From positions 1-64,000 of the forward strand of contig WGMS01000007.1 in assembly GCA_016124935.1 (NCBI GenBank): a stretch of 64,000 bases of DNA, read 5' to 3'. The notes beneath the pieces are model-generated. The model did not search any database, had not been told where the DNA came from, and was given only the letters and a program-made list of their open reading frames with translations. This stretch comes from a bacterium (lineage in GTDB: Bacteria > Cyanobacteriota > Vampirovibrionia > Obscuribacterales > Obscuribacteraceae). Positions 17,240 to 25,817 of this stretch are shown in pieces. Both the position numbers and the translations under genes were made by a program. Every line of letters begins with the position of its first letter. Position 1 is the first letter of the stretch.

Positions 17240-18247
17240 GTGAACAGTTTAAAAAAGAACCAGGAACACGCGCTCATCGAGAAGATCAAGGACTGGACCG
17301 GCTCCCGGAGAATAGGCGATGATTGCGCCGTATTGCCTGGAGGAGCCCTCGCCAGTGTCGATACCCTGGTGGATGGCGTTCACTTTCGAACCGGCTCGAT
17401 TTCATTTCGTGATCTCGGCTGGAAAGCCGTAGCTGTCAATCTCAGTGATATCGCAGCAATGGCAGGCCGGCCTCGAAATATTCTGGTCAGCTTATCGGCA
17501 CCGACTTCTCTTACCGAAAGGGCTCTTGCCGAGCTATTCCGTGGCATCAGCGAATGCGCCCGCTCTTATCGAGTGGAGGTGGCAGGCGGTGACCTTACTG
17601 GAGGACCTGTGTTGTCACTCTCGATAACCGTACTGGGAGAGGTGCACGAGCAAGGGGTTCTTTTGAGGAGCGGCGCCAGGCCCGGTGACTTGCTTGTCTG
17701 TACGGGAGATTTCGGCGCTAGCGCCGCCGGCCTTCACTTGCAGGAGGCAGGAGAGTGGGGTGGTCAGGCTTCCTACGTTATTGAAAGGCATTGTCGTCCG
17801 GAGCCCCGGCTTTGTGAAGCCTGGGCACTCTTGAGAGCATGCAAAGGTCGAGGCGCATTAATAGACTCCAGTGATGGGCTTGCCGATGCGGTGATTCAGC
17901 TGGCTGTCGCTTCCAGGGTTTCGATTGTGATCGAGGCGGAAAAGGTACCAGTTCATCAAGAATGCATCGAGATTGCTGGCCTTGCCGGGCTAGATCCTTT
18001 AGACTGGGCACTCTACGGTGGAGAGGATTATGAGCTGGTGGGTTGCATCGACAACGATTCCTACAAGGTTCTTGAGAGCTATGGAAAGTTAAACCCTTTC
18101 CATGTGATCGGCTTCGTGAATTCGATCACACAGGATACTGAGTCGAATCTATCCAATTCTGCTGCTCGAGTCCGGCTTGCTGACAACCGATTGGTGGAGC
18201 TGGATGGGCAAAAATCCTTTCAACACTTCGAACACAAACCTGATTGA
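17240..18247 (+). CDS. thiL: thiamine-monophosphate kinase
   Basis: ThiL phosphorylates thiamine monophosphate with ATP to the active cofactor, thiamine diphosphate. Conserved motifs are RIGDDCAVL (near residue 25), 'VDTLVDGVHF' (about 43-52), 'GWKAVAVNLSDIAAMAG' (about 65-80) and 'IDSSDGLADAV' (about 210), with 'YGGEDYEL' near 265. The GTG at 17240 gives 335 residues; a TTG 39 bases upstream would add 13 without a better ribosome site. The end of the gene overlaps a possible TTG start of folD, and the two cofactor genes form an operon. Confidence 0.95.
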   Translation: MNSLKKNQEHALIEKIKDWTGSRRIGDDCAVLPGGALASVDTLVDGVHFRTGSISFRDLGWKAVAVNLSDIAAMAGRPRNILVSLSAPTSLTERALAELFRGISECARSYRVEVAGGDLTGGPVLSLSITVLGEVHEQGVLLRSGARPGDLLVCTGDFGASAAGLHLQEAGEWGGQASYVIERHCRPEPRLCEAWALLRACKGRGALIDSSDGLADAVIQLAVASRVSIVIEAEKVPVHQECIEIAGLAGLDPLDWALYGGEDYELVGCIDNDSYKVLESYGKLNPFHVIGFVNSITQDTESNLSNSAARVRLADNRLVELDGQKSFQHFEHKPD

Positions 18248-18258
18248 GGGCTGGAGCG

Positions 18259-19143
18259 GTGACTAACACTAAAGCGGTTGAGATTTTGGACGGTAAAGAA
18301 GTAGCCAAGTCTGTGCGAAACGACTTAAAGAGAGAAGTAGCCGCTTATACGGCTGCCGGGCACAGAGTGCCGGGCTTGGCAGTGGTTCTGGTTGGCGATA
18401 ATCCGGCAAGCGAATTGTACGTGCGCAACAAAATCAAAGCCTGCGCGAAAGTCGGCATAGAGAGCTTCTTGCGACGCTTCGAAAAGGACGCAACCGAGGA
18501 GCAGGTACTCGAATGTATAAAAGAGCTCAATCAATCTGATACCGTGGATGGTATTTTGGTGCAGCTCCCGCTTCCCGGTCACCTGAGCGAAGAGAAGATT
18601 CTCGACGAGATTGATCCTGAAAAAGACGCAGATGGTCTGCATCCTTACAATCTCGGCTGTCTGACCGCTGGTGTGGCCGGCTTGAGGCCCTGTACTCCAG
18701 CCGGGATTATTACGCTGCTCGATTTTTATAAAGTCCCTCTGGAGGGGGCCCGGGCTGTGGTGATCGGTCGTTCGCAACTGGTGGGCAAGCCGGCGGCATT
18801 GCTTTTACTGGAGCGAAATGCCACGGTAACTATCTGTCACAGCAGGACAAAAAATCTTGATGAAGTGGTCAGGCAGGCGGATATTCTGGTGGTGGCAGTG
18901 GGCCGCTCCGAATTTGTACCTGGTTCCTGGATCAAGCCCGGCGCCGTAGTTGTCGATGTCGGTATCCACTATCACAAAACTGATGATGGTGGCTCTAAGA
19001 TTACCGGCGATGTCGATTTCGGCAGTGCTTCGGAAGTGGCTGGAAAGATTTCGCCGGTTCCCGGCGGTGTGGGTCCGATGACTGTGGCGCAACTTCTTGC
19101 CAACACGGTCTGGTCGTATAAGAAAAGGCTGAATCTCGACTAG
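18259..19143 (+). CDS. folD: methylenetetrahydrofolate dehydrogenase / cyclohydrolase
   Basis: FolD interconverts 5,10-methylene-THF and 10-formyl-THF, supplying one-carbon units. The 294-residue protein has the catalytic region 'YVRNKIKACAKVGI' (Tyr and Lys), 'DGILVQLPLPGHL', 'DADGLHPYN', the NADP loop 'VVIGRSQLVGKP' and the C-terminal 'PVPGGVGPMTVAQLL', all diagnostic. The GTG at 18259 is preferred, with GAGGG 8 bases upstream; a TTG at 18244 overlaps the thiL stop. The next gene starts one base after the stop. Confidence 0.97.
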   Translation: MTNTKAVEILDGKEVAKSVRNDLKREVAAYTAAGHRVPGLAVVLVGDNPASELYVRNKIKACAKVGIESFLRRFEKDATEEQVLECIKELNQSDTVDGILVQLPLPGHLSEEKILDEIDPEKDADGLHPYNLGCLTAGVAGLRPCTPAGIITLLDFYKVPLEGARAVVIGRSQLVGKPAALLLLERNATVTICHSRTKNLDEVVRQADILVVAVGRSEFVPGSWIKPGAVVVDVGIHYHKTDDGGSKITGDVDFGSASEVAGKISPVPGGVGPMTVAQLLANTVWSYKKRLNLD

Positions 19144-19144
19144 T

Positions 19145-19858
19145 ATGGAAACACCGGCTGTACGAAAACCGCTGCCCCAGTGGTCACGACTGCTGATTCT
19201 GATGGTCAGTCTGATGTTTGCCGGCTCCATATACGGTATCGTTTCCGGAGCGATGACCTTCAAAGCGACCTTCGAGCATTCTCAAGAGGCACCCTATATC
19301 AAGAAAGTCGCCAGTGGAATCGCCGGTTTTCCTGATCCCTTGCCGGCAGGATACGAGTATGTTTTTGGTGCCGATCTTGATCTTTTCTGGTCTACTAACT
19401 TGAGATTCGTCGGAGTCGATTACGCAGCCACCGAACCTGGAACCGCCAGCGAAGCCAAGAAGAGAGACAAAGACGGCAAAGAAGAGAAAGATAGGGTAGA
19501 AAAGAAAGTCGAGGTCAAAGGAAAACAGCAAATTCTCTTCTTCTCTTGCAAAGGCAAAGGAGAGACCGACGAATTGTTGGACAGTGCCTATCGAATCGGT
19601 TTGAATACTCATGGTTTCTCTGGCAAGTTCATCAAGCTTGTATCAAGAGGAAGCTGGACTTTCCAGGGGGCTACCATGCCCTACATCGTGGGCGAGGTGG
19701 AAGACCCTAAAGACGAGAAGCATATGGGGTTGGTGGCTTGTATGATCTTGCCCGAGAAAGAGAAGATTCTGCTTCTTTACGCTGTACAACTGGACGATGA
19801 GAAAAAGTTCGACATCAATGTCTGTATGAATCTGCTGAAAGAGATGTCCGGTTTCTGA
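19145..19858 (+). CDS. single-pass membrane protein of unknown function
   Basis: The 237 residues have one N-terminal membrane helix (about 16-36), then a predicted extracytoplasmic domain. A Lys/Glu-rich stretch (about 100-125) separates two halves. The C-terminal half contains beta strands such as 'TMPYIVGEVEDPK' and 'KILLLYAVQLDDE'. The ATG directly follows the folD stop, so it is probably translated from the thiL-folD transcript. I do not recognise the family. Confidence 0.75.
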   Translation: METPAVRKPLPQWSRLLILMVSLMFAGSIYGIVSGAMTFKATFEHSQEAPYIKKVASGIAGFPDPLPAGYEYVFGADLDLFWSTNLRFVGVDYAATEPGTASEAKKRDKDGKEEKDRVEKKVEVKGKQQILFFSCKGKGETDELLDSAYRIGLNTHGFSGKFIKLVSRGSWTFQGATMPYIVGEVEDPKDEKHMGLVACMILPEKEKILLLYAVQLDDEKKFDINVCMNLLKEMSGF

Positions 19859-19936
19859 CGCTGTCTTGAAAACTGTCTGTTCTTGACACTTGATATTAGG
19901 AAACAATAACCTTGCATCCGATTAATCGCCTGTGCC

Positions 19937-20004
19937 GTATAGGCGTCAATAGTCCTATACTGTCTGGAGCAGACTTAGTATTGACGGATACGGATAGACT
20001 ATCC
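19937..20004 (+). promoter_or_regulatory. two inverted repeats upstream of a small membrane protein gene
   Basis: GTATAGG (19937-19943) and CCTATAC (19954-19960) form a perfect 7-bp inverted repeat with a 10-base gap. The right arm overlaps a TATACT hexamer (19956-19961). A second perfect repeat, GGATAG-A-CTATCC, spans 19992-20004, 23 bases before the start codon. Either could be an operator or RNA hairpin. No -35 box is clear. Confidence 0.4.
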
Positions 20005-20026
20005 AATTAATGACAGGAGTTTTGAA

Positions 20027-20236
20027 ATGAGCAGTTCGGAACATCACGATCCAAGCAGAACTTGGTTGACCTTTTTCTTCGTGTGTTTCGCGATGTCAGT
20101 TTTCGGCATAGGTCTTTATGCGCTTTATGCCCACAGCACCCAGGATCCCAATGCGGTGCCTGCTGAGCCCAGTGGTGGCCACGGCATGCTTCTTCCGGGA
20201 ACGGATTTGAACAACTACAATCTCCGGTTTGCTTAA
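20027..20236 (+). CDS. small single-pass membrane protein
   Basis: The 69 residues contain one strongly hydrophobic helix at about 13-34, with a short polar N-terminus and a Pro/Gly-rich tail. AGGAG lies 8 bases before the ATG. The helix length and lack of signal cleavage site suggest an inner-membrane anchor. It precedes cinA by 14 bases. Function unknown. Confidence 0.65.
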   Translation: MSSSEHHDPSRTWLTFFFVCFAMSVFGIGLYALYAHSTQDPNAVPAEPSGGHGMLLPGTDLNNYNLRFA

Positions 20237-20250
20237 GCTTACTCGTCTCC

Positions 20251-21588
20251 ATGCAATCGGCTGAGATCATTGCCATCGGCACGGAAATCCTGCTGGGGCA
20301 GATAACCGATACCAATAGCCGCTTTCTCAGCGAAGAACTTGCGCGTCTTGGTATCAACTGTTTTTTTCACACCACTGTAGGCGACAATCCTGAGCGTATC
20401 ATCTCCTGCCTGAAGCGGGCTGTCTCTCGCTCCGATATCGTCATTACATCCGGAGGCCTCGGCCCCACGGCTGACGATCTGACCATGGAGTGCATAGCCA
20501 GCGCATTTGGAAGTGAGCTGAAAACTGACGAGGCTGTTCTGGTTGAACTGAAAGAGTTCTTTGCCGGACGGGGTTATAAAATGCCGCCGTCTAACTATAA
20601 ACAGGCTATGCGACCGGTGGGGGCGAATATCTTGCCTAATCCGCGTGGTACGGCGCCGGGCATAATATGGCGGTTGGATCGGGCGAAGCTTATAGCCGAC
20701 GGACTGATATCCGGGCAGGGTCAGGAAAACGGTGCCAGCTTCAGTACCGGCACGAGCACGATTATCACATTTCCCGGGGTTCCCCATGAGTTGAGAGCGA
20801 TGTGGAAGGAGACCTTGGCAGGCTTTTTGTCCGAGCAGGTGGTGGGTGAGACCATCTATTCGGTAGAGTTGAAACATATTGGTATTGGTGAGTCGAGCCT
20901 GGCCGAGAAATATGCCACCCTGCTGGAAGGCAAGAATCCTACCGTGGCGCCATATGCGGGGCGGGGTGAGTGCCGTCTGAGGGTGACAGCCAAAGCGTCC
21001 AGCCGGGAAGAGGCTGAAAATCTGGTGAAGCCGGTTGTGAATCAGATTCTCTCTGAAAGCGGCTCTCTCTGTTATGGCAGGGATGATGACTCTCTGGAGT
21101 CGGTGGTCGGCGATTTGTTGAGGCGCAGCAAACTGACCGTAGCTCTGGCGGAGTCCTGTACCGGCGGTCTGGTCAGTAAACGATTGACTGATGTACCCGG
21201 CGCCTCCGACTATGTCGGTCTGAATCTGGTTACTTACTCTAATGAAGCGAAGCTGAAAGAGCTTCAGGTTCCCGCGGCGGTCCTCGATGGCGAAGGTGCT
21301 GTTAGCGAGGCCTGTGCCAGGGCGATGGCCCAGGGTGTTCGACGCAAAACCGGGGCGGATATAGGTCTTTCAATTACCGGAATCGCCGGACCAGGGGGCG
21401 GCTCGGAGGAAAAACCTGTTGGGTTGGTCTATCTCGGCATAGATAGCGGCCAGGGCACGGATACAAAAGAGCTGCGTCTGGGCAATAAATCGAGCCGGTC
21501 GGAGATTCGATACCGGACGGCAAACGAGAGTCTCAACTTGTTGAGACTTTATCTGCTGGAAAGGCAAGAAAAGACGTTTGAAAATTGA
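20251..21588 (+). CDS. cinA: CinA-like protein, nicotinamide-nucleotide amidase
   Basis: The 445-residue protein has both CinA domains. Residues 1-170 are the MoCF-like domain (IGTEILLGQITDTNSRFLS, then TSGGLGPTADD). The C-terminal deamidase has ALAESCTGGLVSKRLTDVPGAS (about 292-313) and 'SITGIAGPGGGSEEKPVGLVY'. The C-terminal domain removes the amide of NMN, recycling pyridine nucleotides. The N-terminal domain of full-length CinA is an ADP-ribose pyrophosphatase in characterised cases. No recA is adjacent. Confidence 0.95.
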   Translation: MQSAEIIAIGTEILLGQITDTNSRFLSEELARLGINCFFHTTVGDNPERIISCLKRAVSRSDIVITSGGLGPTADDLTMECIASAFGSELKTDEAVLVELKEFFAGRGYKMPPSNYKQAMRPVGANILPNPRGTAPGIIWRLDRAKLIADGLISGQGQENGASFSTGTSTIITFPGVPHELRAMWKETLAGFLSEQVVGETIYSVELKHIGIGESSLAEKYATLLEGKNPTVAPYAGRGECRLRVTAKASSREEAENLVKPVVNQILSESGSLCYGRDDDSLESVVGDLLRRSKLTVALAESCTGGLVSKRLTDVPGASDYVGLNLVTYSNEAKLKELQVPAAVLDGEGAVSEACARAMAQGVRRKTGADIGLSITGIAGPGGGSEEKPVGLVYLGIDSGQGTDTKELRLGNKSSRSEIRYRTANESLNLLRLYLLERQEKTFEN

Positions 21589-21660
21589 CAATTTGGCGTA
21601 AGTTTAGCTATATATTGCAAGGGTATTAATTCTTTTCTGAGAAGTCTCGAAATCGCCTCT

Positions 21661-22362
21661 ATGTCGAATGATGAAAAATGGATAGACGGGATCGCAAAAG
21701 ATAATGTGTTTCACCGCCGTTTGAGCGATCTTAGAAACACGTCTATCAATCAAGATCACATTGCTGCCCTGGAAGAGTTGAATAAACCTCGGCAGCAGAC
21801 CATGTTTTCCAGTCCTGAGCCGCGTAAGAAAACTATTCTGAGCCACGATGATGTTATCCGAATAGCGTTCTATGACGATGGCACCCAGGCTTACAATTTC
21901 CGTTACTTAGTCCGCCGTTTAGAGCGTGAGATAAAGCGCTCCAAGCGATATAACCGGGCTGTTTCGGTGATGATCGTGGCTGTGGAAGGTTTCGACAAAA
22001 TAGAAGAATCTTATGGAGTGACCGCTCTGGATCTGGCTGTATCGACAGTCGCCGATATGTTGATCGACCTTACCAGACAGGAAGTTGATATGGTGGCTCG
22101 TTATGGAAACAACAAATTTGTTTTGATGCTTCCGGAGACTCCGGGAAGTGGAGCTGCTATTCTGGCTGAGAGAATCAGGAAAAAGATTGAAGTGACGCCG
22201 GTAGAGTATCGCTGGCATAAGCTCTACGTGGAAGGCAGTATCGGAATCGCTTATTTCCCCGGAATAGGCTCTGATGCTGGAGAGTTGATTGCCAAAGCGG
22301 ACCTGGCGACCGATATGGTCCTGGAAAAGGGTGGCAACGGTACAGCATTCTGTCCGGTTTGA
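21661..22362 (+). CDS. degenerate GGDEF-domain protein
   Basis: The 233 residues have about 65 N-terminal residues without a domain, then a full-length GGDEF fold (about 75-230: 'FRYLVRRLEREIKRSKRYNRAVS', 'VARYGNNKFVLMLPET', 'GIAYFP'). The active loop reads GNNKF rather than GGEEF, and the RxxD site is not kept, so it is unlikely to make or be inhibited by cyclic di-GMP. It probably acts by binding or through protein contacts. It converges with queA; the stops are 4 bases apart. Confidence 0.85.
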   Translation: MSNDEKWIDGIAKDNVFHRRLSDLRNTSINQDHIAALEELNKPRQQTMFSSPEPRKKTILSHDDVIRIAFYDDGTQAYNFRYLVRRLEREIKRSKRYNRAVSVMIVAVEGFDKIEESYGVTALDLAVSTVADMLIDLTRQEVDMVARYGNNKFVLMLPETPGSGAAILAERIRKKIEVTPVEYRWHKLYVEGSIGIAYFPGIGSDAGELIAKADLATDMVLEKGGNGTAFCPV

Positions 22363-22366
22363 TTTG

Positions 22367-23521
22367 CTAGAGAATCAGCATGGCGTCGCCATAGCTGTAA
22401 AATCGATATTTTTGCGCAATCGCTTCTTTGTAAGCTTTGAGAATTCGCTCTTTGCCGGCAAAAGTTGCCACCAGTACCAGAAGGCTCGATCCACTTAAGT
22501 GGAAGTTTGTCACCATGGAATCGACGAGCTTAAACTGGTGACCGGGCTTTATAAACAGGTTCGTCTCCCGGTTCTGGCAGGGCCGAATGGCCCCGCTTTC
22601 AGCGGATGACTCCAGTGCTCTCATACTTGTTGTACCGACAGCGATAACTTTTTTGCCGCTGGCTTTGACCTGGTTTATCTTTGAGGCAGTGCTCTCTTTT
22701 ATCGAATAAAGTTCCGCCTCCACCGAGTGCTCTTCAATAGAGCTGGTAATCGGTTTGAAGGTGCCTGCGCCAACATGAAGGGTTATATGTTCGACGTTTA
22801 TCCCCTTAGCTCTCAAAGAATCAAAAACGGTTTCCGAAAAATGCAATCCTGCTGTCGGTGCTGCCACTGCACCTGGTGCGCTGGCAAAAATGGTTTGATA
22901 TCTCGAGAGGTCTTCTTTTCGTTGCTCGTCCAGGTCATGATCTGCCGGACTAAGCTCTCTTCGGATGTAGGGCGGCAACGGGGCGTGCCCTGCTTTAGAA
23001 AGAATAGATCTCATATTCTCATTGGTCAGGAAATTGATAACCAGTCTCTTGTAACCGTCTGCATCTTCGATTATCTCTTCTATCAAAATCTCTTTGACTG
23101 TCTCTTTTGCCGGGCTATCATCGGATACTTCAGGGGTTTCTATGCGGAGATACTCACCAGCTTTGATGCGACGCAAAGGCATACCCATCGCTTCCCAGAG
23201 ATGGTTTTTTCTGGTGCAAGCTTTGATCAGTTGAATACGGACCTCTCCACCGCTATGCCGCCTGGCTAGCAGTCTCGCTGGCAGAACCTTGGTATCATTT
23301 ACAACCAGCAGGTCGCCGGGGGTCAAATAAGTTGCGATTTCTGAGAACTGGCTGTGGTGAATCTCAGATTTTGTTCTATCTAAAACCAGGAGTCTCGATT
23401 CATGGCGCACGGCCAGGGGCTCCTGGGCGATGAGTTCCTCCGGAAGGTCATAGCTGAGGTCTTCCAGCTTAAAAGTATCCTGGTCTATTCCGGTGCCTGG
23501 TGTGCTGTGGTCTAGCGTCAT
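22367..23521 (-). CDS. queA: S-adenosylmethionine:tRNA ribosyltransferase-isomerase
   Basis: QueA transfers the ribosyl part of SAM to 7-aminomethyl-deazaguanine in tRNA, making epoxyqueuosine. The 384 residues show 'YDLPEELIAQEPL' near the N-terminus, 'GDLLVVNDTKVLPARL', 'GAVAAPTAGLHFSE', 'HVGAGTF' and 'MVTNFHLSGSSLL', all family hallmarks. Its product is the substrate of QueG, encoded on the other strand 299 bases away. No strong ribosome site precedes the ATG. Confidence 0.96.
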   Translation of the reverse strand: MTLDHSTPGTGIDQDTFKLEDLSYDLPEELIAQEPLAVRHESRLLVLDRTKSEIHHSQFSEIATYLTPGDLLVVNDTKVLPARLLARRHSGGEVRIQLIKACTRKNHLWEAMGMPLRRIKAGEYLRIETPEVSDDSPAKETVKEILIEEIIEDADGYKRLVINFLTNENMRSILSKAGHAPLPPYIRRELSPADHDLDEQRKEDLSRYQTIFASAPGAVAAPTAGLHFSETVFDSLRAKGINVEHITLHVGAGTFKPITSSIEEHSVEAELYSIKESTASKINQVKASGKKVIAVGTTSMRALESSAESGAIRPCQNRETNLFIKPGHQFKLVDSMVTNFHLSGSSLLVLVATFAGKERILKAYKEAIAQKYRFYSYGDAMLIL

Positions 23522-23665
23522 TGTTTCTGTTCTTAGCCGAAGAAGTGAATATACAGTAAAAGGGAGCTATTCAAAACGGTTTTGAAAGCCTACTCGTTTA
23601 CGATTGTTACTATGAATGGAGATAAGAAGTTTTTGAGCTCTTCGTCGTGAATAAATGGAGAGTTT

Positions 23666-23737
23666 ATGCAGATGTTCCGTAATTTGCCTTTTGACCAGCG
23701 GTCTCTATCCAATTTGATCCAGAATAGAATTAAATAG
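23666..23737 (+). CDS. possible 23-codon leader peptide
   Basis: An ATG with GGAG 6 bases upstream opens a 23-residue frame in the gap before queG, ending 22 bases before the large palindrome. The peptide (MQMFRNLPFDQRSLSNL...) has no recognised features. Only the ribosome site and position support it. Confidence 0.25.
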   Translation: MQMFRNLPFDQRSLSNLIQNRIK

Positions 23738-23759
23738 AAAAGTTTTTCTATCACCTTGA

Positions 23760-23785
23760 AATTTAAAGTGTTAACAGTTTAAATT
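23760..23785. promoter_or_regulatory. 26-bp near-perfect palindrome upstream of queG
   Basis: AATTTAAA at 23760-23767 is mirrored by TTTAAATT at 23778-23785 around a central GTTAAC. Twenty-four of 26 positions are symmetric. It ends 36 bases before the queG start. No T-tract follows, so an operator is likelier than a terminator. The regulator is unknown. Confidence 0.55.
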
Positions 23786-23820
23786 CCGGGTCGATAAAGG
23801 CAATCTGAAATTCTCGTATT

Positions 23821-24996
23821 GTGGCTATTAATAAGAAGTCAGTAGTAATAGAAATCGCACATGATCTTGGTTTCCATCATGTAACCATTGGTAGTATGAA
23901 ACCTCTCAAAGAACAAGAAGGTCGTTATCTATCTTGGCTTGAAAATGGTTTTGCAGCTTCTATGACCTACATGCAAAAGAATCTCAGTCGCCGGATGCAG
24001 CCCGGATACTTCTTTGAGGGAAGCAGATCGGCAGTTCTGGCTTCGGTTAGCTACTATTCTGAGAGGCCGGCAATCGAGCCATTTCAGGGCGCCGTAGCTC
24101 GCTATGCTGTGGGTCTGGACTATCATGCCGTCTTTCGCCGAAAGATGAGAGAGTTGAGGGACAAAATCGCGGTCGAGTTGAACTGTTCTGTTCTTGGCAA
24201 GCCTTTTATTGATAGTTATCCATTCTTCGAACAAGCATACGCAGATCGTCATGGATTGGGATTCATAGGCAAAAACTCTCTTTTGATAATGCCTGAACTT
24301 GCAGGTTCCTATTCTTTTATCGGCGAACTTTTCCTCGATATTGAGTTGGATGCCGATGGTCCTTATCAAGGAACCTGCGGAAAGTGTTTTAGATGTGGTG
24401 TCGACTGCCCCACTGAAGCCATAGTAGAACCTGGCGTTGTCGATTCGAATCGTTGTATCTCATATTTGACGATCGAGAATCGAGACGGTATCCCGCTTGA
24501 AATGCGGGAAAGAATTGGGGACTGGGTATTCGGGTGTGATGTCTGTCAGGAAGTATGTCCGTACAATCAGCGACCTGTCAGGACGCCCTGGGTTGAATTT
24601 GAACCTCAGTCTGGGGCTGGACATTATCTAGATCTTGTCGATTTACTTGCGATCGATAGTGATGAGGCGTTTCAGAAAAGATTCTCCACAACTGCGCTTA
24701 GACGTCCAGGAAGGCGAGGCATTACTCGAAATGCCCTGGTTGTTCTCGGTAATCAGTTTGCTGAGATTGTGAATGGGTCCTTGCGCTGGCATGGAGTTAC
24801 TGCTTCTGGGCTCGAAGCAGTCAAGCGATCGGTATTTGATTTTGCTTGTCGCACGGATGATGAAATGCTTCGGGAGCATGCAGCCTGGGCTGTTTTTCGC
24901 TCCGGTGATTCGTCGCGCTTGAGCAGTCTTGAAAAAGGAGAAGCAGTACCTGTTTTAAAAGAACGTTTGCGGAAGTATCTGATTCAGCTTGGTTGA
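23821..24996 (+). CDS. queG: epoxyqueuosine reductase
   Basis: QueG reduces epoxyqueuosine to queuosine in the wobble position of tRNAs for Asn, Asp, His and Tyr, using cobalamin and two [4Fe-4S] clusters. The 391-residue protein has the DUF1730 N-terminal domain, 'QAYADRHGLGFIGKNSLLI' (about 139-157), then CGKCFRCGVDCPTEAI and CDVCQEVCPYNQ as cluster motifs (about 186-250), and a C-terminal helical-repeat region. It starts at a GTG. It depends on the Fe-S assembly genes further right. QueA, the previous step, is divergent next door. Confidence 0.96.
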   Translation: MAINKKSVVIEIAHDLGFHHVTIGSMKPLKEQEGRYLSWLENGFAASMTYMQKNLSRRMQPGYFFEGSRSAVLASVSYYSERPAIEPFQGAVARYAVGLDYHAVFRRKMRELRDKIAVELNCSVLGKPFIDSYPFFEQAYADRHGLGFIGKNSLLIMPELAGSYSFIGELFLDIELDADGPYQGTCGKCFRCGVDCPTEAIVEPGVVDSNRCISYLTIENRDGIPLEMRERIGDWVFGCDVCQEVCPYNQRPVRTPWVEFEPQSGAGHYLDLVDLLAIDSDEAFQKRFSTTALRRPGRRGITRNALVVLGNQFAEIVNGSLRWHGVTASGLEAVKRSVFDFACRTDDEMLREHAAWAVFRSGDSSRLSSLEKGEAVPVLKERLRKYLIQLG

Positions 24997-25007
24997 AGTG
25001 TTTGAAT

Positions 25008-25814
25008 TCAATTCATTCCGGCGGTCAGCCCACCGTCTATAGGTATCACTGCGCCGGTAATATAACTGGCTTCATCCGAGGCCAGAAAAACCACGACAGA
25101 TGCAACTTCCTCCGGTAAGCCCACCCGCTCCATCGGAATATTTGCCTTAACAAATTTGTTCAGAGCTTCTTTACCGCTGATACCCTCTCGAATGCCGACC
25201 TCTTCGTTGAACCTTTCGCACAACGGGGTTTTTATACAGCCTGGACAAATACAATTAGACCGTACACCCTGCGGCGCGTAGTCCATAGCTATGGATCGGG
25301 TCAGATGCACAATCCCGGCTTTTGATGTACTGTATGCGGCATTCATTCTGAGTCCGCGTATTCCGGCGTCCGAGGCGTTGTTAATTACTACGCCGAAACG
25401 GTTCTCGACCATCACTTCCAGGCAGGCTTTCGTAACCAGGAAAGTACCCCTCAAGTTTGTTTCTATTACCCGGTTCCACTCAGCTATAGAAGTTTCCAGT
25501 AAAGGCGCTACAAATTCGGTGCCGGCATTGTTGAAAAGATAACTGATCGTGCCGAACTTATCGACTGCTTGCTCCTTTATCCTGGCACCAGTCTCTTCTT
25601 TGGCAATATCTCCTTCGATAGCAAGAAATCCCCCGGCGCCATCTGTTACCGGACCGAGTTCTTTCTCGAGAGATTCTAGTGCACCGCTGTTCACATCCAC
25701 TGCCACCACGGAAGCTCCTTCCCTGGCAAAAGCCACCGCCGTAGCTCGCCCTATACCGGAGCCGGCGCCTGTGACAACAGCTACTTTAGATTTGAATTTT
25801 AGCTGGGGCGACAA
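25008..25814 (-). CDS. short-chain dehydrogenase/reductase (SDR)
   Basis: The 268-residue protein is a classical SDR: NAD(P) loop TGAGSGIG (about 15-22), 'DVN' acidic residue after strand 2 that suggests NAD preference, NNAGTE (about 94-99), catalytic Ser then YSTSK (about 162-166). The C-terminus 'ITGAVIPIDGGLTAG' is typical. The substrate cannot be deduced; FabG-like and glucose dehydrogenase-like members share these features. It starts at a TTG, 3 bases after the stop of the MshEN gene, so translation is probably coupled. Confidence 0.9.
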   Translation of the reverse strand: MSPQLKFKSKVAVVTGAGSGIGRATAVAFAREGASVVAVDVNSGALESLEKELGPVTDGAGGFLAIEGDIAKEETGARIKEQAVDKFGTISYLFNNAGTEFVAPLLETSIAEWNRVIETNLRGTFLVTKACLEVMVENRFGVVINNASDAGIRGLRMNAAYSTSKAGIVHLTRSIAMDYAPQGVRSNCICPGCIKTPLCERFNEEVGIREGISGKEALNKFVKANIPMERVGLPEEVASVVVFLASDEASYITGAVIPIDGGLTAGMN

Positions 25815-25817
25815 CTT

